Assembly (NCBI GenBank): GCA_964409905.1
Contig: CAYPET010000003.1
Location: forward strand, 115,199 to 179,198
Direction: 5' to 3'
Length of the DNA: 64,000 nucleotides
DNA from: JAGNRR01 sp964409905
GTDB lineage: Bacteria; Bacteroidota; Bacteroidia; Chitinophagales; Chitinophagaceae
Part shown: piece by piece, positions 31,737 through 40,714 of the stretch
Layout: each line of letters begins with the position of its first letter
Position numbering within the stretch: the first letter of the stretch is position 1
The notes under the pieces: model-generated
The model's database searches: none
What the model was told of the DNA's origin: nothing
Seen by the model: only the letters and a program-made list of their open reading frames with translations
Position numbers and translations under genes: made by a program

Positions 31737-34361
31737 ATGAAATTGAACCGAAGTATAGTCTTATACCTTGTACTGCTATTTTCAATAGCAAAACCAATGA
31801 CAGCGCAAATTCAGTTGGGGGTAGGCAAGGCACAGAACAGAAATAGTATCACATCAACCCCCGATGTTTATAATATCGGTGGTATACGTATTGCAGGCTC
31901 AAAATTTATCGATAATGAACTCCTCATTTCCATATCGGGTCTTTCGCCGGGTGATAATGTCACCCTACCTTATGACCCAAACATAAGCAAAGCTGTAAGA
32001 AATATCTGGAAACAAAATTTATTCTCGGATATTAACATAGAGGCCGAGCGTTTTGTAGGTGATAAAATCTTCCTTGTCATTAATATCACCGAAAGACCAC
32101 GCTTATCCAAATTCAATTTTAAAGGCATTAAAGAAAACGATGCCAAAGACCTGAAAGACAAAGTTGGACTGGTAAAATCACGTGTGATTACAGAAAGTAC
32201 AAAAAAAAGTGCCATCGAGCGAATAAAAAGACATTATAGCGAAAAAGGCCACATTAACACAAAAGTGAGAATACTGGAAACGCCCGACACAGCCTTACAA
32301 AATATGAGTATTCTCACCTTTGTAATTGACAAAGGGCCTAAAATAAAAATTAATCAAATCAATATTTTTGGTAACGACAACGCCAACACCATGCGTTTAA
32401 AGCGGGCTATGAAAGGGAGTAAAGAAATGGCGCGCCTGTCACTATACCCAGTTGCAGACCAAAGTGTACTAGGAAAGAATGACATCAGCGCTTCTTCATA
32501 TTTAAAAAACAAGGGGTACTTAAGCTTATCCAAAACAGCCCAACTACTTGATCCATATTTCCGATATAAGGTGTTCTCTGCTTCAAAATTTAATGCGAAA
32601 AAATACGAAGAAGATAAACGGGCTATTGTAGAATATTACAATTCCATTGGATATCGTGATGCCCGCATAAAAAAAGACACCACTTACTTTGCCGAAAATG
32701 GTCACCTAAATATGGATGTGGTTGTTGACGAAGGTAACAAATATTACTTCGGTGATTTTTATTGGAAGGGTAATACCAAATACACAAATGAAGAATTAGA
32801 TAAAATACTTGGGATAAAAAAAGGAGACATCTATAACCAAGAGCTTTTAGAAAAAAGATTAGGTAAAATCCCTACAATGGAAAGTGATGATGTAAGTTCA
32901 CTTTATCTGGACGATGGTTACCTGGCCTTTAACTCAAACATTGCAGAGCGATCAGTTGTGGGTGATACCATTAACTTTGACATCCAACTCACCGAGGGCG
33001 ATCAATATACCATTCGGAATGTGAATATTGCTGGTAATGACCGTACCCACGAACACGTTGTTCGACGCGAGTTAAGAACACTACCAGGCAATAAATTCAG
33101 CCGATCTGACTTAATTCGCTCTCAACGTGAGATTTCCAATCTCGGCTTTTTTGACGCAGAAAAAATTGGCATCGTGCCTAAGCCAAATAATGATGGCACG
33201 GTTGACATCGATTATACCGTTGTAGAAAAGTCATCAGACCAGCTTGAATTGCAAGCAGGTTTTGGGGGCGGACTAGGGATTACAGGTACTGTGGGTGTTT
33301 CTTTTAATAATTTTTCTCTGAAAAACTTGACCAACAGAAATGCTTGGGACCCCTTGCCTATGGGTGATGGTCAAAAGTTATCGCTTCGTGGTCAGGCGAA
33401 TGGCAGATGGTTTAACTCTATCACTGCAAGTTTTACAGAGCCATGGTTAGGTGGTAAAAAGCCCACCGCCTTATCGCTTAGCGCATACAGAACCTATTTT
33501 GCTGGCAACTTCGGCTCGGCTACTACAGGAAATATGGTCACGCTTGGATTAGGTGCTTCTATTAGCAAACGTTTGCGCTGGCCTGATGATAACTTCATCA
33601 TTTCGTACGGATTAAATTACCAGCGTTATGACATCAATGATTATAATTTCTTTGAAGGTTTTAATAATGGTAAAGCCAACAACCTCAGCTTGAAAATCAC
33701 GCTTGCTCGCACCTCCATTGATCAACCTTTGTACCCAAGGAGTGGTAGTAGCTTTCGGTTAAGCGCCCAGTTCACTCCACCGTACTCTTCTTTCAATTCT
33801 ATTGATTATGCTACCGCTCCGCAAGAAGTAAAGTATGAATGGATTGAATATCACAAATATCGTTTCACGGCAGAATGGTACCAGCGCATCAAGGGCAATT
33901 TGGTATTAAAATTAGCTGTAAAACATGGTTACCTTGGCTATTATAACACAGCGGCACAATCACCTTTCGAGCGATTTCAGGTTGGTGGTGATGGCATTAC
34001 TGGTTTTACCATTTTTGGTCGGGATATCATTGCGCACAGAGGTTATGAAATATACTCAAGCCAAGGTGGAGCCACTATTTTTAATAAATACACTGCCGAG
34101 CTGCGTTATCCCCTATCACTCAATCCGAGCTCTACTATATACGGTCTAGCCTGGTACGAGGCTGCAAATGCCTGGGATAATTTCAACCAATTTAACCCCT
34201 TTGAGTTGCGCCGAGCGACAGGATTGGGCATCCGTATTTTCCTTCCGATGTTTGGATTATTGGGTCTTGACTACGGCTTTGGTCTTGACCGTTTTCAGCC
34301 TGGTATGAAGTTTAGCCAAGCTGCTAAATTTACATTCATGCTAGGCCAAGAGCCAGATTAG
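31737..34361 (+). CDS. bamA: Outer membrane protein assembly factor BamA
   Basis: An 874-residue Omp85 protein that folds and inserts barrel proteins into the outer membrane. The signal peptide covers residues 1-24. POTRA domains occupy roughly residues 45-510; visible starts are VYNIGGIRIAGSKFIDNELL, PRLSKFNFKGIKEND, IKINQINIFGNDN, YYFGDFYWKGNTKYTNEELD and YTIRNVNIAGNDRTHEHVV. The barrel follows, including GFGGGLGITGTVGVSFNNFS and FGRDIIAHRGYE, and ends TFMLGQEPD. The barrel does not end in an aromatic residue, which is unusual but seen in this phylum. The two Skp-type genes follow. Confidence 0.96.
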   Translation: MKLNRSIVLYLVLLFSIAKPMTAQIQLGVGKAQNRNSITSTPDVYNIGGIRIAGSKFIDNELLISISGLSPGDNVTLPYDPNISKAVRNIWKQNLFSDINIEAERFVGDKIFLVINITERPRLSKFNFKGIKENDAKDLKDKVGLVKSRVITESTKKSAIERIKRHYSEKGHINTKVRILETPDTALQNMSILTFVIDKGPKIKINQINIFGNDNANTMRLKRAMKGSKEMARLSLYPVADQSVLGKNDISASSYLKNKGYLSLSKTAQLLDPYFRYKVFSASKFNAKKYEEDKRAIVEYYNSIGYRDARIKKDTTYFAENGHLNMDVVVDEGNKYYFGDFYWKGNTKYTNEELDKILGIKKGDIYNQELLEKRLGKIPTMESDDVSSLYLDDGYLAFNSNIAERSVVGDTINFDIQLTEGDQYTIRNVNIAGNDRTHEHVVRRELRTLPGNKFSRSDLIRSQREISNLGFFDAEKIGIVPKPNNDGTVDIDYTVVEKSSDQLELQAGFGGGLGITGTVGVSFNNFSLKNLTNRNAWDPLPMGDGQKLSLRGQANGRWFNSITASFTEPWLGGKKPTALSLSAYRTYFAGNFGSATTGNMVTLGLGASISKRLRWPDDNFIISYGLNYQRYDINDYNFFEGFNNGKANNLSLKITLARTSIDQPLYPRSGSSFRLSAQFTPPYSSFNSIDYATAPQEVKYEWIEYHKYRFTAEWYQRIKGNLVLKLAVKHGYLGYYNTAAQSPFERFQVGGDGITGFTIFGRDIIAHRGYEIYSSQGGATIFNKYTAELRYPLSLNPSSTIYGLAWYEAANAWDNFNQFNPFELRRATGLGIRIFLPMFGLLGLDYGFGLDRFQPGMKFSQAAKFTFMLGQEPD

Positions 34362-34462
34362 ACTGCTATCCGGAGGTTTAAAATAACGTTAAAGCCATTC
34401 AATTGTCTTAACTTTATTGTCTATTTGTAGTCATAGGACCGTAAAAAAACTTTGAACAGTAT

Positions 34463-34993
34463 ATGAAAAAAATAATCACCCTCCTACTAGTTGTTTTCGG
34501 ATTGTCTGCCAGTAATGCACACGCACAGCGTTATTCTGTCATTAATTCGGAATATATTTTAAGCAATCTGAATGAATATAGTCGTGCACAAGATAAACTC
34601 GATGAGTTCTCAAAAAACTGGCAAAAAGAAATAGACGCCAAAATTCAAGAGGTAGAGCGATTGTATAAATCATTTCAAGCAGAAGCAGTTATGCTAAGTA
34701 ATGAGATGAAAAAAAATCGCGAAGATGAAATTATTCAAAAAGAGCGTGAGGCTAAAGAACTGCAAAAAACGCGCTTTGGGTTTGAAGGTGATTTATTCAA
34801 GAAACGTCAAGAGTTGGTAAAGCCGGTACAAGATAAAGTTTACAATGCTGTGCAGAAAATTGCCAAGCAAAAAGGCTATGATATAATTTTTGACAAATCA
34901 TCAGACTTGAGTATTTTTTACAATTTGCCCAAAATCGATATTAGTGACGAAATTTTGCTTGAATTGGGTGTTACGAATCCTAAGAGCAAATAA
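34463..34993 (+). CDS. OmpH/Skp-family periplasmic chaperone, first copy
   Basis: A 176-residue protein with a signal peptide (MKKIITLLLVVFGLSASNAH, cleavage after AQ at 22). It has the Skp layout: a short beta core (YSVINSEYILSNLNEYSRA), a long charged coiled coil (residues about 40-125) and a closing strand (GYDIIFDKSS). Skp trimers hold unfolded outer-membrane proteins in the periplasm for BamA. The coding sequence begins 101 bases after bamA. It is clearly diverged from the second copy rather than a recent duplicate. Confidence 0.92.
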   Translation: MKKIITLLLVVFGLSASNAHAQRYSVINSEYILSNLNEYSRAQDKLDEFSKNWQKEIDAKIQEVERLYKSFQAEAVMLSNEMKKNREDEIIQKEREAKELQKTRFGFEGDLFKKRQELVKPVQDKVYNAVQKIAKQKGYDIIFDKSSDLSIFYNLPKIDISDEILLELGVTNPKSK

Positions 34994-35054
34994 TGCTACT
35001 CCTTTTTAACTAGAATAACTTTAACGCAATAATAAGGGAGTAGCAAGCTATTAA

Positions 35055-35086
35055 TTGGTCTTGAAACAATCAATCCTATATATTTG
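35055..35086 (+). promoter_or_regulatory. Promoter for the second Skp gene
   Basis: A TTG at 35055-35057, a 21-base spacer and TATATTTG at 35079-35086 match the Bacteroidota consensus. The ATG of the second Skp gene is at 35124, so the leader would be around 30 bases. Confidence 0.65.
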
Positions 35087-35123
35087 CAAGCCAGAAAATA
35101 ATTTAAATACGTATTAAACTATA

Positions 35124-35636
35124 ATGAAAAAGATAATCAGCATACTTACGCTAAGCATCGTATTGAGTCTTGGCGCACAAGCACAAGGTCAAAAAATTGG
35201 TCATATTAATTCGCTCGAATTGCTTTCTGTAATGCCAGAAATGCTAAAAGCACAGGAAGAAGTCAAAAAATATGCCAAAACATTTGAAGACCAACTCACA
35301 AAAATGCAAGGTGAATACAAAGAAAAAGTGGAAGCTTATCAAAAAATGGCAAAGGATCCTAAAACAAGCGAAGCTATCAAAGAGGTAAAAGTGAATGAGA
35401 TACAGGATTTAGAGCAGCGCATATTGAAACTGAACAAAAGCGGCGAGCAAAAGGTGCAGGAAAAAGAACAAGAACTTACAGAACCTATCCTCAAAAAAGC
35501 TGATGATGCTATTAAAGCTGTGGCAAAAGAAAAAGGTTATTCTTATATAATAGATGCTAGCTCTGGAGCATTGCTACATGCTGAAGACAAAGACAATCTG
35601 CTTCCGGCTGTAAAAGCCAAATTGGGTATTAAATAA
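35124..35636 (+). CDS. OmpH/Skp-family periplasmic chaperone, second copy
   Basis: A 170-residue Skp-type protein with signal peptide MKKIISILTLSIVLSLGAQA. The core QKIGHINSLELLSVMPEMLKAQ is closer to the common Bacteroidota OmpH consensus than that of the first copy. A long coiled coil (residues about 45-120) and the strand GYSYIIDASSGALLHA follow. It is probably a second periplasmic chaperone working with BamA. It has its own promoter, so it can be expressed apart from uppS-bamA. Two tandem Skp genes after bamA are normal in this phylum. Confidence 0.93.
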   Translation: MKKIISILTLSIVLSLGAQAQGQKIGHINSLELLSVMPEMLKAQEEVKKYAKTFEDQLTKMQGEYKEKVEAYQKMAKDPKTSEAIKEVKVNEIQDLEQRILKLNKSGEQKVQEKEQELTEPILKKADDAIKAVAKEKGYSYIIDASSGALLHAEDKDNLLPAVKAKLGIK

Positions 35637-35765
35637 ACTTCACAGTAATAATTATATGAACGGAGGTGGCAAGGCTATCTCCGTTTTTGTTGTTAATGCC
35701 CTGTAATGGCGAGCATTTGAACAAGAAATAGTGAGATGATTCACAATAGTTTTTCACATTTTCAC

Positions 35766-35773
35766 TACCTTTG
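35766..35773 (+). promoter_or_regulatory. -7 promoter box for rpsA
   Basis: TACCTTTG matches TAnnTTTG and lies 61 bases before the TTG start of rpsA. A -33 element is not clear. Confidence 0.5.
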
Positions 35774-35834
35774 CCGTCCTCAAAAAAGCCCCACGGGCAG
35801 GTAGTCCGTTTAAAACTTTTTTTGAGATTTAATT

Positions 35835-37652
35835 TTGGAAGATCAAAACACAACAACAAAACACGTGGGTGCTCACGACGATTTCGATTGGAGCATCGAC
35901 AAAAAAAACGTGTCTCATTACAATGAGGCAGACACTGCTGAATTCGACAAGTTTTACGAACAGTCATTTTCAACCATCAACGATGGCGAATTAATCAACG
36001 GTACTGTACAAGCCCTTACCGAAACCGACGCAGTTGTAGACATTGGCTACAAAAGTGACGGACTTATTTCTTTGAATGAATTTAGAGATTTAGACGAAGT
36101 AAAAGTAGGCGACGAAGTAGAAGTATTCGTAGTTGAAAAAGAAAATCGCGATGGCCACTTGGTATTGAGCCGCAAAAAAGCTCGTCAATATCGTGCTTGG
36201 GAAAAAATTGTAGATTTCTACAAAACAGGCGAAATCACCTCTGGTTTAATCACACACAAAACAAAAGGTGGTTTAATTGTAGACATTTTCGGCATGGAAA
36301 CTTTCTTGCCGGGCTCTCAAATTGACGTAAAACCAGTTACTGATTATGATCAGTTTGTTGGTAAAACAATGGAATTCAAAGTTGTGAAAATCAATGAAGA
36401 AATCCGCAATGCTGTTGTTTCGCACAAAGCACTTATCGAAAGTGATATTGAAGCACAGCGCGCCGAAATCATGGGCAAACTAGAGAAAGGTCAGGTATTA
36501 GAAGGTACTGTGAAAAACGTGACTGACTTTGGTGCCTTTATCGATTTGGGTGGTATTGACGGTTTATTGTACATCACGGATATTTCTTGGGGCCGTATCA
36601 AGCACCCAAGCGAAGTATTGGAAAATGGTCAAAGCTTGAATGTGGTAATTCTTGACTTTGATGATGATAAAAAACGAATTTCCCTTGGCTTGAAACAATT
36701 GACAGAACAGCCATGGGAAAATCTACCTGAAAATATTAAGGAAGGAGAAATCGTAAAAGGTAAAGTAGTCAACATTGAGGACTATGGTGCCTTTATCGAG
36801 ATTGAGCCGGGTATTGAAGGTTTGGTACACGTAAGCGAAATTACATGGAGCAATCAGCCAATTAATGCCAAAGAATACTTCACTGATGGTCAGGAATACG
36901 AAGCAAAAATTGTTTCAATAGATAAAGACGAAAAGAAAATGAGTCTATCTATCAAACAAATGACAGAAGACCCTTGGGATAAAATTGAGGTTCAATTTGC
37001 AGAAGGTACTCGTCACTCAGGGGAAGTAAAAAATATTACTCCTTATGGTGTGTTTGTAGAGTTTGAAGAAGGTATCGGTGGTATGATTCATATCTCTGAC
37101 CTAAGCTGGGTAAAACGTTACAACCACCCAAGTGACTTTACTAAAGTTGGTGAAAAACTTGACGTGATTGTTTTGAATGTTGACAGCGAAACTCGCAAAT
37201 TATCGTTGGGTCATAAACAACTTGAAGATGATCCATGGGATACATTTGAAAGTACTTTCCCAATTGGCTCTGTTCACGAAGGCTTATTAATTCGTAAAGA
37301 AGACAAAGGTGGTATTGTACAATTGCAATATGGGTTAGAGGCATTTGCTCCTACACGTCACTTGCGCAAAGAAGATGAAAAATCAATAGCTGTTGATGAA
37401 TCAGCAGAATTCATGATTATCGAATTTGATCGCAACGAAAAACGCATCTTAGTTTCGCACTCAAAAACTTGGGAGGCTGAAAAAGAGCTTGAAAAAGAAG
37501 CAGGCCGTCAAGAAGCAAAAGCGCAAAAAGACCGTACTAAGAAATCAATAAAATCAATGCAGTCAAAAATAGAAAAAGCAACCTTAGGTGACTTGGATGT
37601 TTTGGCTAATTTGAAAAAGAAAATGGAAGGCGAAGAAAACGGCGAAGGCTAA
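35835..37652 (+). CDS. rpsA: 30S ribosomal protein S1
   Basis: A 605-residue S1 with six S1 domains. They begin near GELINGTVQALTETDAVVDI (about 52), GEITSGLITHKTKGGLIVDI (135), GQVLEGTVKNVTDFGAFIDL (221), GEIVKGKVVNIEDYGAFIEI (306), GTRHSGEVKNITPYGVFVEF (393) and GSVHEGLLIRKEDKGGIVQL (478). S1 helps the small subunit bind mRNA, of special importance in a phylum that rarely uses Shine-Dalgarno pairing. The start is TTG at 35835: a stop lies four codons upstream and the next in-frame Met is far inside the second domain. The C-terminal tail is a charged helix. Confidence 0.96.
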   Translation: MEDQNTTTKHVGAHDDFDWSIDKKNVSHYNEADTAEFDKFYEQSFSTINDGELINGTVQALTETDAVVDIGYKSDGLISLNEFRDLDEVKVGDEVEVFVVEKENRDGHLVLSRKKARQYRAWEKIVDFYKTGEITSGLITHKTKGGLIVDIFGMETFLPGSQIDVKPVTDYDQFVGKTMEFKVVKINEEIRNAVVSHKALIESDIEAQRAEIMGKLEKGQVLEGTVKNVTDFGAFIDLGGIDGLLYITDISWGRIKHPSEVLENGQSLNVVILDFDDDKKRISLGLKQLTEQPWENLPENIKEGEIVKGKVVNIEDYGAFIEIEPGIEGLVHVSEITWSNQPINAKEYFTDGQEYEAKIVSIDKDEKKMSLSIKQMTEDPWDKIEVQFAEGTRHSGEVKNITPYGVFVEFEEGIGGMIHISDLSWVKRYNHPSDFTKVGEKLDVIVLNVDSETRKLSLGHKQLEDDPWDTFESTFPIGSVHEGLLIRKEDKGGIVQLQYGLEAFAPTRHLRKEDEKSIAVDESAEFMIIEFDRNEKRILVSHSKTWEAEKELEKEAGRQEAKAQKDRTKKSIKSMQSKIEKATLGDLDVLANLKKKMEGEENGEG

Positions 37653-37674
37653 TTTCAAGAGTTCTATAAAAGCA

Positions 37675-37702
37675 AATCCCCTGCAATGCAGGGGATTTTT
37701 TT
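37675..37702. terminator. Bidirectional terminator between rpsA and the VWA gene
   Basis: A 10-bp stem AATCCCCTGC/GCAGGGGATT with a three-base loop is followed by a T-run on the plus strand; A-residues on the left arm give a weaker U-tract on the minus strand. It sits 22 bases after the rpsA stop and before the stop of the convergent VWA gene. Confidence 0.87.
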
Positions 37703-37718
37703 ATTATGTATATTTCGT

Positions 37719-39722
37719 TTAATCCAATAATAGTGATGTAGTTTGATTGCTTTGTATGGTAAAGGTTTTCTTAATAGTACCCAGCTCAGGCACGGCAGGG
37801 TTTTTAAGATAAACTACTTTGTATATCCCTCTTGCCGGAGGCTGCATGCGTATTTTCTGCTCACTAACTTTTCCGTTTACTTCTATTGAATGAAACTTGA
37901 CAAACTTATCGTTAGACGGCTCGTAGAAGTCAACAGTACCGAGGTTATTTGTATTGTTGATTTGTAAGAACCCGGGTTCATATAATTGTATGGATCTAAT
38001 TTCGCCAAAATCCATTTCTACCATCGCAAATTTGGTGGCCGGTATCGTGTTGATTTCGATATAATAAGTCCCGGGTGGGTAATATAACTTTTCACTACAC
38101 TCTTGAATTCTAGTCTTGCCTTGATCATTATCAAATCGAGGATTTATTATTGCTTGGAATTCTTTTACTGGCCTTGATGCATTACCAATATAATCAAACT
38201 GTATTGTACCGTCAGTAACTTCAATAAACACTTTATTAATTTTATTTTCGTCAATGGTTACTTTAGGTGTTACAATACGATTATCGCCTTTTACGATGAA
38301 ATTATAGGTGCCTGGATTTATTGGTTGAAGAGTAGGTTCACTTCCGTTTATAGAACGAATGAAACTACCCACTTCGCGATTTGTATTAGCATCTTTTATG
38401 GTAATGGTGGGTGTTGCTTTTTTATACATACGATTTCGTTGATACTTATTCACGAAAAATACTTGTACCATTGTTTTGTTATGATTTATAACCTCTCGGC
38501 TCACTGCGGTATTGGGTTGTTCGCTACTACCTTGCGCAAGAGGCATTTCATTATTAACTGGCTTCGATACCGTTATCACAGTATCTCTTTTAATTGCTTC
38601 GTAGCTAAAAACGTATTCGACCTCCTTAATCGCCGGTGAAAAATATTGGATATCAGGAACCCGATAGGCATATACAAATCGCCAGCGAGAAGAAAAAGGT
38701 TTCAGCATTGGAAATACAAAATTAGTGCGCACCGGCACCGGAGGTACTTCTTCAAATTCAAACACGTATAATATTTGTAACGGCATGGCCACTTGCTGAA
38801 TAGTTGGACGAGAAATTTCAAGTACTTCTTTTCTGATATTATCTTTTAGTTTCAACTTAGGAAAAACAAATGTCTGTCTGGGTGCCACGGCAGGAGATTC
38901 CGTTTTTACAACGCTCGGTGTATCTTTTCTGACTGGCATTGTATCGGGCCTTGATATTCCACTTAAATCATTATTAGAGGTTGATTTTTTAATTGGCGAG
39001 TTTGAATATACTGTGGTAAGGTTCAATTGTTTTTCCTTATTTAGGATAGGCTTGTTTTCATCTAAAATAAGTTTTACAGCTTTGGCAATATCAGGCACAT
39101 CAAGTACAGGCACAAATTTCCCTAAGCATTCATAGTAACTCTTTAAATTTTCATTTTTATCCAAACCAATAATGTAAGGTCTTACACTTACCTTTTTTTC
39201 CAACAAGTTGATGTAAGTTTTACATATATCTCCGCCACAAGATTCGCCACCGTCGGTGATAAATATGATGGAATAATCATAGGCTGCCGTATTATTTATC
39301 TCGCTAATTGAGGCTTGCTCTAAACTGTAGGCAATTGGAGACCATCCTATGGCATCGGTATATTTTAATGACTGCTTTATTTGATTTACGTTTTGCAGAT
39401 TAAACGGTACTAACAATTTCGAATCGAAGCAGTTTTTTTCTTGTGCAGGATAATCTGCACCATATAACCGTACGGCAAATTCGACCTCATTATTAATTGT
39501 ATAGATACTATCTACTATTTGTAATAAAATATTGCGTGCAATGCCAAAGCGATTATAATCAGCATTCCAGTTGTAGGTCATGCTTGAAGAAGCATCCAAA
39601 ATGAACAGGATACGCGTCTTTTTATTCTGTGCCTGCAGGCTTGCACTGATTAGGCAGCACAGCAGCACTAATAGATATATAAATGACCTTTTGATAAATG
39701 TAAATTTATTTATTATACCCAT
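37719..39722 (-). CDS. Secreted VWA-domain protein
   Basis: A 667-residue protein with a signal peptide (ending SASLQAQ near residue 32). A von Willebrand factor A domain covers residues about 36-220; its metal-binding MIDAS motif is DASSS starting at D43, with the threonine of YTDAIGWSPI and the FITDGGESCGG strand also present. The middle (residues about 240-420) is a low-complexity region in which FVFPKLK/FVFPMLK recurs. The end contains beta-rich segments that resemble PEGA or carboxypeptidase-regulatory-like repeats (NPGTYNFIVKGDNRIVTPKV, YPPGTYYIEIN, FLQINNTNNLGTVDFY). The role is unknown; it could be an adhesin or envelope sensor. Confidence 0.75.
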   Translation of the reverse strand: MGIINKFTFIKRSFIYLLVLLCCLISASLQAQNKKTRILFILDASSSMTYNWNADYNRFGIARNILLQIVDSIYTINNEVEFAVRLYGADYPAQEKNCFDSKLLVPFNLQNVNQIKQSLKYTDAIGWSPIAYSLEQASISEINNTAAYDYSIIFITDGGESCGGDICKTYINLLEKKVSVRPYIIGLDKNENLKSYYECLGKFVPVLDVPDIAKAVKLILDENKPILNKEKQLNLTTVYSNSPIKKSTSNNDLSGISRPDTMPVRKDTPSVVKTESPAVAPRQTFVFPKLKLKDNIRKEVLEISRPTIQQVAMPLQILYVFEFEEVPPVPVRTNFVFPMLKPFSSRWRFVYAYRVPDIQYFSPAIKEVEYVFSYEAIKRDTVITVSKPVNNEMPLAQGSSEQPNTAVSREVINHNKTMVQVFFVNKYQRNRMYKKATPTITIKDANTNREVGSFIRSINGSEPTLQPINPGTYNFIVKGDNRIVTPKVTIDENKINKVFIEVTDGTIQFDYIGNASRPVKEFQAIINPRFDNDQGKTRIQECSEKLYYPPGTYYIEINTIPATKFAMVEMDFGEIRSIQLYEPGFLQINNTNNLGTVDFYEPSNDKFVKFHSIEVNGKVSEQKIRMQPPARGIYKVVYLKNPAVPELGTIKKTFTIQSNQTTSLLLD

Positions 39723-39781
39723 TCCAATATTTAAATATATTGCTAAGGTTTTGATAGTTATCGTACTAAAGAAGCCGACAA

Positions 39782-40618
39782 TTAATAATCTCCTATGGTT
39801 TCGGGCAATTGATCCAACGCCCTATTTAGCTGTTCATCATTTGGTGCAATACCATGCCATTCGTGGGTACCTTCCATGAAATCAACCCCTGCCCCCATTG
39901 TTGTTGTCATAACAATGCTTATTGGTTTACCATTGCCCGTAGCATTCTTTGCCAACGACAACACTTCATCAACATTTTGTAAATCATTGCCATCCATTTC
40001 CAGCACTTCCCAGCCAAAACTTTCTAGTTTTTGACGAATATTACCAAGGCTCATCACTTCATTAGTTGGTCCATCTATTTGCTGACCATTATAATCGATA
40101 GTGGCTATTAGATTATCTAATTTATGATGGGCAGCAAACATAAGTGCTTCCCAATTTTGCCCTTCTTGCAATTCGCCATCACCATGCAAACTATATACCA
40201 AGTGTTGGTCTTGGTTCATTTTTTTGGCCAATGCTGCTCCGCATGCCACACTTAAGCCCTGACCAAGACTGCCAGAGGCGATACGCACACCAGGGAGACC
40301 TTCATGGGTAGTAGGGTGCCCTTGTAATCGGGTATTCAGTTTTCGAAAAGTAGCAAGCTCGCTTATTGCGAAATAACCCGACCGTGCCAAAACACTGTAA
40401 AAGACAGGAGAAATATGACCATTTGATAGGAAAAACAGATCTTCATTAATCCCATCCATAGTAAAATTATTTGCGTTATGACGCAAATGCTTAAAATATA
40501 ATGAAACCATGAAATCAGTACACCCCAACGAACCTCCCGGGTGACCGCTTTGAACGGCATGGACCATCCGCAATATATCTCTTCGTACCTGGGTGGCTAT
40601 GGCATGTAAATCTTGCAT
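39782..40618 (-). CDS. Transketolase, N-terminal (TPP-binding) subunit
   Basis: A 278-residue protein equal to the N-terminal, TPP-pyrophosphate-binding half of transketolase. Motifs are RMVHAVQSGHPGGSLGCTDF, RIASGSLGQGLSVACGAAL, and GDGELQEGQNWEALMFAAHH with DYNGQQIDG, the metal-binding segment. The ATG at 40618 gives MQDLHAIATQVRRDILRM; the upstream TTG extension is unlikely. In split transketolases the pyrimidine-binding subunit normally lies next to it, but here the neighbours are an M36 peptidase upstream and a VWA protein downstream, so the partner must be outside the window. The pair moves two-carbon units in the pentose phosphate pathway. Confidence 0.92.
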   Translation of the reverse strand: MQDLHAIATQVRRDILRMVHAVQSGHPGGSLGCTDFMVSLYFKHLRHNANNFTMDGINEDLFFLSNGHISPVFYSVLARSGYFAISELATFRKLNTRLQGHPTTHEGLPGVRIASGSLGQGLSVACGAALAKKMNQDQHLVYSLHGDGELQEGQNWEALMFAAHHKLDNLIATIDYNGQQIDGPTNEVMSLGNIRQKLESFGWEVLEMDGNDLQNVDEVLSLAKNATGNGKPISIVMTTTMGAGVDFMEGTHEWHGIAPNDEQLNRALDQLPETIGDY

Positions 40619-40714
40619 GATGTTTTTTTGATCTAATTGGTGGCAAAGGTAGTATTTCAAATAAAAATTTCGCCTTCAATGAAAGCGAGATTTTAACCAC
40701 ATTATGAACAAATA

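Noticed and set aside
34463..35636. Tandem Skp genes as a recent duplication
   Set aside because: The two proteins differ widely outside the general layout, and paired Skp genes after bamA are common in Bacteroidota.
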